This document shows, one piece after another, positions 60,607 to 64,000 of a stretch of DNA of 64,000 nt. This DNA is from an uncultured Alteromonadaceae bacterium (GTDB taxonomy: Bacteria > Pseudomonadota > Gammaproteobacteria > Enterobacterales > Alteromonadaceae). The stretch is taken from contig CANNDC010000016.1 in NCBI GenBank assembly GCA_947503265.1, forward strand, positions 1 through 64,000, given 5' to 3'. Position 1 is the first letter of the stretch. Each line of letters opens with the position of its first letter. The position numbers were made by a program, and so were the translations under genes. The notes under the pieces were generated by a model that had not been told where the DNA came from, ran no database searches, and saw only the letters and a program-made list of their open reading frames with translations.

Positions 60607-62410
60607 TTGGCTTTGAGTCTTGGTCGAGTAACTGTTCTAAGCTGTTGCCAGAACCATAGTGTTGCTTACATACTTCCATGGACGTTTGCATATACAATTC
60701 GTCCAATTTGGCGGCACTCATGAATTGCTCACTGAAACCATTAATAACAGGATCGATGTGAATTTTAGCGCTGTTGATAAAGTGCGCTATTAACTCTTTC
60801 ACGTTGTCCGTACCCATTGCAATTCGCATAGTGGTTAAGTGAATTCCAGCCTTTTTTTGCTCTAGCATAGAAAGTTCTGAATGTGATGTTAGCGCGGGGC
60901 ACAAAACAATCGTATTGTTTTGTCCAATACTCACCTGATGACTAAATGCGGGCTCAAGGGCATCGAAAAACCTAACGAAGGACTCGCGTTGCAATTGCGC
61001 ATTTTCCATATCAACAGTAAACAATGCACAAGGCCAGCCATGCCTCATTTGTTTCTTCCTAATTTCAGCATTGTGATGTTTATCTACTGCATGGCTATTG
61101 ACACTTAGTAGCGGGTGAGACTCCAAAAATGCAGTGAACACAAATGTGTTGATCACTTTATTCATTATCCTTGATTCCAAGGTTTTCATGCCGTTGAGCA
61201 CATCAAAGGCTTTCTCAGAATCAAGAAAAGCACCTTTGATATAATAGACATCCCAGAAAAGGGTCTTGAACCAATCTAGCCCATTAACTTTATCCCCTTT
61301 CGACTGAAACATTCGATACGCTTCACCGATAACGACTCCGGCTGTCGTTGCTCCACTACCACAAAGATCTTTTGTATAACTATGAACTATATAGTCAGGC
61401 CGTCTCGATTTAATTTCTTGTTGTAAGGGTTGCTGTAAAATTGGCGTGGCTAACGTGGAATCTAGCATCACTAGACAATCGTATTTATGCGCTGTTTCAC
61501 AAATTGAGGCAATATCAAGAACATATCCATGCGGGTTACATGGGGATTCTAAATAGACATGCAGTGAAGCGCCGTTTTCCAGTTTTTGATTTTGTCGCAG
61601 TTTAACCTCAGATAAAAAAGAGGAAAATTCCGCTGATGAATATCCGTCAAACCATTCAAGAGTAATATTCAGTCTATTTTCGCGAGCGAAATAGTCGTTC
61701 AGTAATTGATATACTCCTCCGTAAACATTGCGCGAAACTATTAACACATCGCCATGAGATAACACATTCGAAAGCATCGCATCTATCGCTGCCATACCAG
61801 AATTAAAGTTCCATGCGAGATATTCTGCTGAATATTTTCCGGCCTCTAAATCGACAATGGCATTGGCCAGTGAAATATTGGTTGGGTTTAATAACCGCGA
61901 GTAGATTTGATGAGTAAACTCCTTACCTTGAAAGGCATCATCAACCCACTCGGTGCACGCATAAACGTAAGTCGCCGTTCTGACAATCACAGGGGTCGCA
62001 GAAAACAACGCCGTTACATTGTCGAACAATGGGTAGTGGCTTTTTGAGATTTGCGAGCCATTTTGATTGCTCATGCTTTGGTAAGTTGCTCTAAAAGGAT
62101 TCTGCAACGTATCCAGAACTTTAGCGATTTGAAATGAGAGGAATTTTTTAGCGTTAAAGTAAGCTAATTTATCAGATTTACTTAACCCTTCTAAGGTTTC
62201 ACTGGTCACCTTCCAAATTGAATTCACATCGACTTGAGCATGGTACAAGTGTGTTGCTGCCCCCAATAGCGCTTGACCATACTCAGATTCAAATTCAATC
62301 CCAAAGTGCGCCAACTGTTCTTTTGCCAGCGCATCTATGCTTTGCGCTTTTGTGGTGTTGCGTTTTGGAGATAATAATTTAGCTTGTTCAACTTGTTGTG
62401 TATTTCTCAT
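60560..62410 (-). CDS. extended Cys/Met-metabolism type PLP-dependent enzyme
   Basis: A 616-aa fold-type I enzyme whose centre (about 175-560) matches the Cys/Met metabolism PLP family (gamma-synthases and lyases). The Schiff-base lysine is in HSYTKDLCGSGATTAG, the PLP aspartate in CLVMLDSTLATPILQQP, and YLESPCNPHGYVLDI precedes it. Canonical family members are about 390-430 aa; here about 170 residues precede the domain and about 45 follow. The unusual length suggests a separate subfamily of unknown reaction. Divergent from a D-2-hydroxyacid dehydrogenase gene. Confidence 0.82.
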   Translation of the reverse strand: MRNTQQVEQAKLLSPKRNTTKAQSIDALAKEQLAHFGIEFESEYGQALLGAATHLYHAQVDVNSIWKVTSETLEGLSKSDKLAYFNAKKFLSFQIAKVLDTLQNPFRATYQSMSNQNGSQISKSHYPLFDNVTALFSATPVIVRTATYVYACTEWVDDAFQGKEFTHQIYSRLLNPTNISLANAIVDLEAGKYSAEYLAWNFNSGMAAIDAMLSNVLSHGDVLIVSRNVYGGVYQLLNDYFARENRLNITLEWFDGYSSAEFSSFLSEVKLRQNQKLENGASLHVYLESPCNPHGYVLDIASICETAHKYDCLVMLDSTLATPILQQPLQQEIKSRRPDYIVHSYTKDLCGSGATTAGVVIGEAYRMFQSKGDKVNGLDWFKTLFWDVYYIKGAFLDSEKAFDVLNGMKTLESRIMNKVINTFVFTAFLESHPLLSVNSHAVDKHHNAEIRKKQMRHGWPCALFTVDMENAQLQRESFVRFFDALEPAFSHQVSIGQNNTIVLCPALTSHSELSMLEQKKAGIHLTTMRIAMGTDNVKELIAHFINSAKIHIDPVINGFSEQFMSAAKLDELYMQTSMEVCKQHYGSGNSLEQLLDQDSKPTSLDSPMELVEEQLA

Positions 62411-62457
62411 GGGGGTACTCTTATAGCTTGAATCGATACAACAAAAGACTAAACTAA

Positions 62458-62503
62458 TTTTATTCTGTTAAAAACATTATTTAACTTATTTTATTCGTTT
62501 AAA
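62458..62503. promoter_or_regulatory. phased direct repeats and dyad in a divergent promoter
   Basis: TTTTATTC occurs at 62458-62465 and again at 62489-62496, a spacing of 31 bases or three helical turns; the copies continue as TGTTAAA and GTTTAAA. Between them GTTAAA (62467-62472) and TTTAAC (62480-62485) form a dyad with a seven-base spacer. The site lies in the 134-bp gap between two divergent genes. Binding by the nearby Lrp-type regulator is an inference. Confidence 0.45.
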
Positions 62504-62544
62504 TTATCATGACAGGAATTATTTGTTTACACTAACGGAACAAG

Positions 62545-63486
62545 ATGAATAATCTGGTTATCCTCAGCAGAGATCATTTGGAGTACAAAACCCTTATAGA
62601 GTCAGCCAATTTGGCTAACCTTCAGGTACTAGCTTCTTCAAATAAATTACAGACGTTAAACCACATCGAGGACGCAAATATATTACTTGCGGAACCAGAT
62701 TTAGCAGCAGAACTGGTCTCGAAATCCCACAATCTGAATTGGCTTCAGTCAACTTGGGCTGGAGTGAAGCCCTTGTTGGATAGACCAAATTTGAATTTCA
62801 CGATAACAGGCATAAAGCATGTTTTTGGGATCCAAATGCGGGAATATGTATTCACTTATCTACTGCATTTTTCCCGTAAAGTAGCAGAGTTTACTGCTTT
62901 ACAAGAGCAGGGAAAATGGCTTGGTACTGAGGTGGTTACGGATTCTCTTTATGGCAAGAACTTAGGCATTATTGGGGTGGGTTCAATTGGCGTTGAAGTC
63001 GCAAAGCTTGCAAAGCAATTCGGAATGCAAGTGATTGGCTTAAGTCGCGTGAACGGAAACTGCGAATATGTAGATCGCTTTTTCACCCCTGCTGATCTCA
63101 ATATCTTTGCTCGCCAGTTGGATTATTGTGTTTGTTTACTGCCCCATACTGCTCAAACCAATTCAATGTTAGGTGAGGGTTTCTTCTCGAACCTTTCTTC
63201 CCATTCGGTCTTTATCAATGCGGGGAGAGGTCAGGTGGTCGATCACGATGCGTTGATATCGGCGCTGGAGAAAAAACAATTGGCAGGCGCTGTATTAGAT
63301 GTATTTCCAGAAGAACCATTAACCATTAATAGCAGACTATGGAAAACAAAAAATGTTATTATCACTCAACATACATCAGCAATATCCAAGCCCAAAGATA
63401 TTGCTAAGATTTTTATAGAAAACTATAAAAACTATTTGAATGGCGATAAGCTAAATTTCGTTATCGACCCAAGCAAAGGTTATTAA
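62545..63486 (+). CDS. D-2-hydroxyacid dehydrogenase (NAD-dependent)
   Basis: Reduces 2-oxo acids or oxidises D-2-hydroxyacids. The Rossmann motif is GIIGVGSIGVEVAKLAKQFG (about 143-162), and the catalytic Arg, Glu and His are in NAGRGQVVDHDAL, DVFPEEPL and ITQHTSA. The N-terminal half is divergent, as in the GhrA-like group that acts on glyoxylate and hydroxypyruvate. 313 aa. Next to a PLP enzyme and near an Lrp regulator, so a role in oxo-acid disposal is plausible. Confidence 0.88.
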   Translation: MNNLVILSRDHLEYKTLIESANLANLQVLASSNKLQTLNHIEDANILLAEPDLAAELVSKSHNLNWLQSTWAGVKPLLDRPNLNFTITGIKHVFGIQMREYVFTYLLHFSRKVAEFTALQEQGKWLGTEVVTDSLYGKNLGIIGVGSIGVEVAKLAKQFGMQVIGLSRVNGNCEYVDRFFTPADLNIFARQLDYCVCLLPHTAQTNSMLGEGFFSNLSSHSVFINAGRGQVVDHDALISALEKKQLAGAVLDVFPEEPLTINSRLWKTKNVIITQHTSAISKPKDIAKIFIENYKNYLNGDKLNFVIDPSKGY

Positions 63487-63641
63487 CCTTTTGGGAAAGC
63501 GATTTCTGGTTATTAAATTCGATAGTTTTATGTTAAATAATGATAAATGCACTCGAGTGACTTTGTTATGCTAGCGAAAAGGTCGATATTTAATCATTTT
63601 GGCTCGACGAGGTGTAAAGCATCAAGGAAGGTGCATGAATT

Positions 63642-64000
63642 ATGATAAATCAATACTCAACTCCATCTAGGAGCACGGAAGAATACATTATATTGACGTT
63701 AAGCGGTGTAACCTGCGTTTGTATTCTTCCATTTGCAATATACCGAATTACAATAGGTGATTGGGCAATTGCCGTGCTAGATATATTTGCCGTAATTATT
63801 TCAGCTATTCTGTTCACCTATGTCTATCGTACGCATAAAACCAAAATACCTTCACAAATCCTTGCATTTCTGAGCATGAGTGTCGTGTTTGGCACGATAA
63901 TTTTAAAAGGTAGTGCGCAAATACTCTGGATTTACCCTGCACTGACAGCCATTTTCTTTTTATTACCCGCCAATGTTGCTGCCATATTTAGTGCAGTAGT
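63642..64000 (+). CDS. membrane protein, 5' part only (possible diguanylate cyclase sensor)
   Basis: An open frame starts at ATG 63642, with GGAAGG ten bases upstream, and runs off the window (119 codons). It encodes at least four hydrophobic segments (IILTLSGVTCVCILPFAIY, IAVLDIFAVIISAILFTYVY, ILAFLSMSVVFGTIIL, YPALTAIFFLLPANVAAIF). Spacing and the WIYPALTAIFFLLP segment resemble the membrane sensor half of GGDEF proteins in this order, but no GGDEF domain is visible before the edge, so this is a guess. Confidence 0.7.
   Translation, partial: MINQYSTPSRSTEEYIILTLSGVTCVCILPFAIYRITIGDWAIAVLDIFAVIISAILFTYVYRTHKTKIPSQILAFLSMSVVFGTIILKGSAQILWIYPALTAIFFLLPANVAAIFSAV

Overview
The window is a chromosomal segment of a marine gammaproteobacterium of the order Alteromonadales, most likely an Alteromonadaceae member close to Paraglaciecola, Aliiglaciecola or Alteromonas. 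The base composition is moderately AT-rich. The gene orders are classic gammaproteobacterial blocks (murB-birA-pantothenate kinase-tRNAs; zapE/zapG-degQ-degS; mlaFEDCB-ibaG-murA; kdsD-kdsC-lptCAB-rpoN-hpf-ptsN-rapZ-ptsO; arcB/gltBD). A TtpC-type TonB2 system and a rhamnosidase fit a marine heterotroph. I see no prophage, insertion sequence, CRISPR array or conjugative element. The genus is an inference from gene content and was not searched.

Region by region: 1-3006 is a leftward block of murB, birA and coaX followed by tRNA-Thr and a truncated tRNA-Tyr; in E. coli coaA occupies the slot that coaX fills here. 3131-5323 is a lipoprotein oligopeptidase B. 5389-5600 is a structured intergenic element. 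5610-10666 is a six-gene leftward energy-transduction operon (DUF3450, TtpC-like, ExbB, ExbD, TonB, TPR protein). 10950-12828 holds a YeeN-type YebC protein and zapE, divergent from zapG, degQ and degS (12997-16135). 16442-19576 is a probable carbohydrate insert (secreted esterase plus GH78 family protein) between degS and murA. 19879-24516 is the phospholipid-transport operon mlaFEDCB with ibaG and murA. 24791-32585 is the rightward LPS-precursor and transport, sigma-54 and nitrogen-PTS block, followed by mgtE and an EamA transporter that lacks a normal start codon.

35046-37260 is galTK, preceded by a 17-bp palindrome. 37404-39749 is arcB, which lacks one of the two redox cysteines known in E. 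coli. A 714-bp intergenic region containing candidate RNA structures separates it from gltBD (40464-46361). 46450-49141 contains a FrnE-like oxidoreductase and three poorly characterised proteins. 49217-53279 groups mtnN, a CobD/CbiB family protein, btuF and ahcY, linking S-adenosylhomocysteine recycling with cobalamin uptake or salvage. 53325-55620 is a rhodanese, acetyltransferase and FAD oxidase set, ending tail-to-tail with tyrS; mepM-like and anmK follow. 59478-63486 is an accessory group: an Lrp regulator, a secreted unknown, a 616-residue Cys/Met-type PLP enzyme and a divergent D-2-hydroxyacid dehydrogenase. The window ends inside a membrane protein gene.

I did not find one large undescribed system. 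The best leads are smaller: the structured element at 5389-5600, the RNA-like structures before gltB, the EamA gene with an apparent ATC start, the variant ArcB sensor, the phased repeats in the divergent promoter at 62458-62503, and the leader peptide before the esterase.
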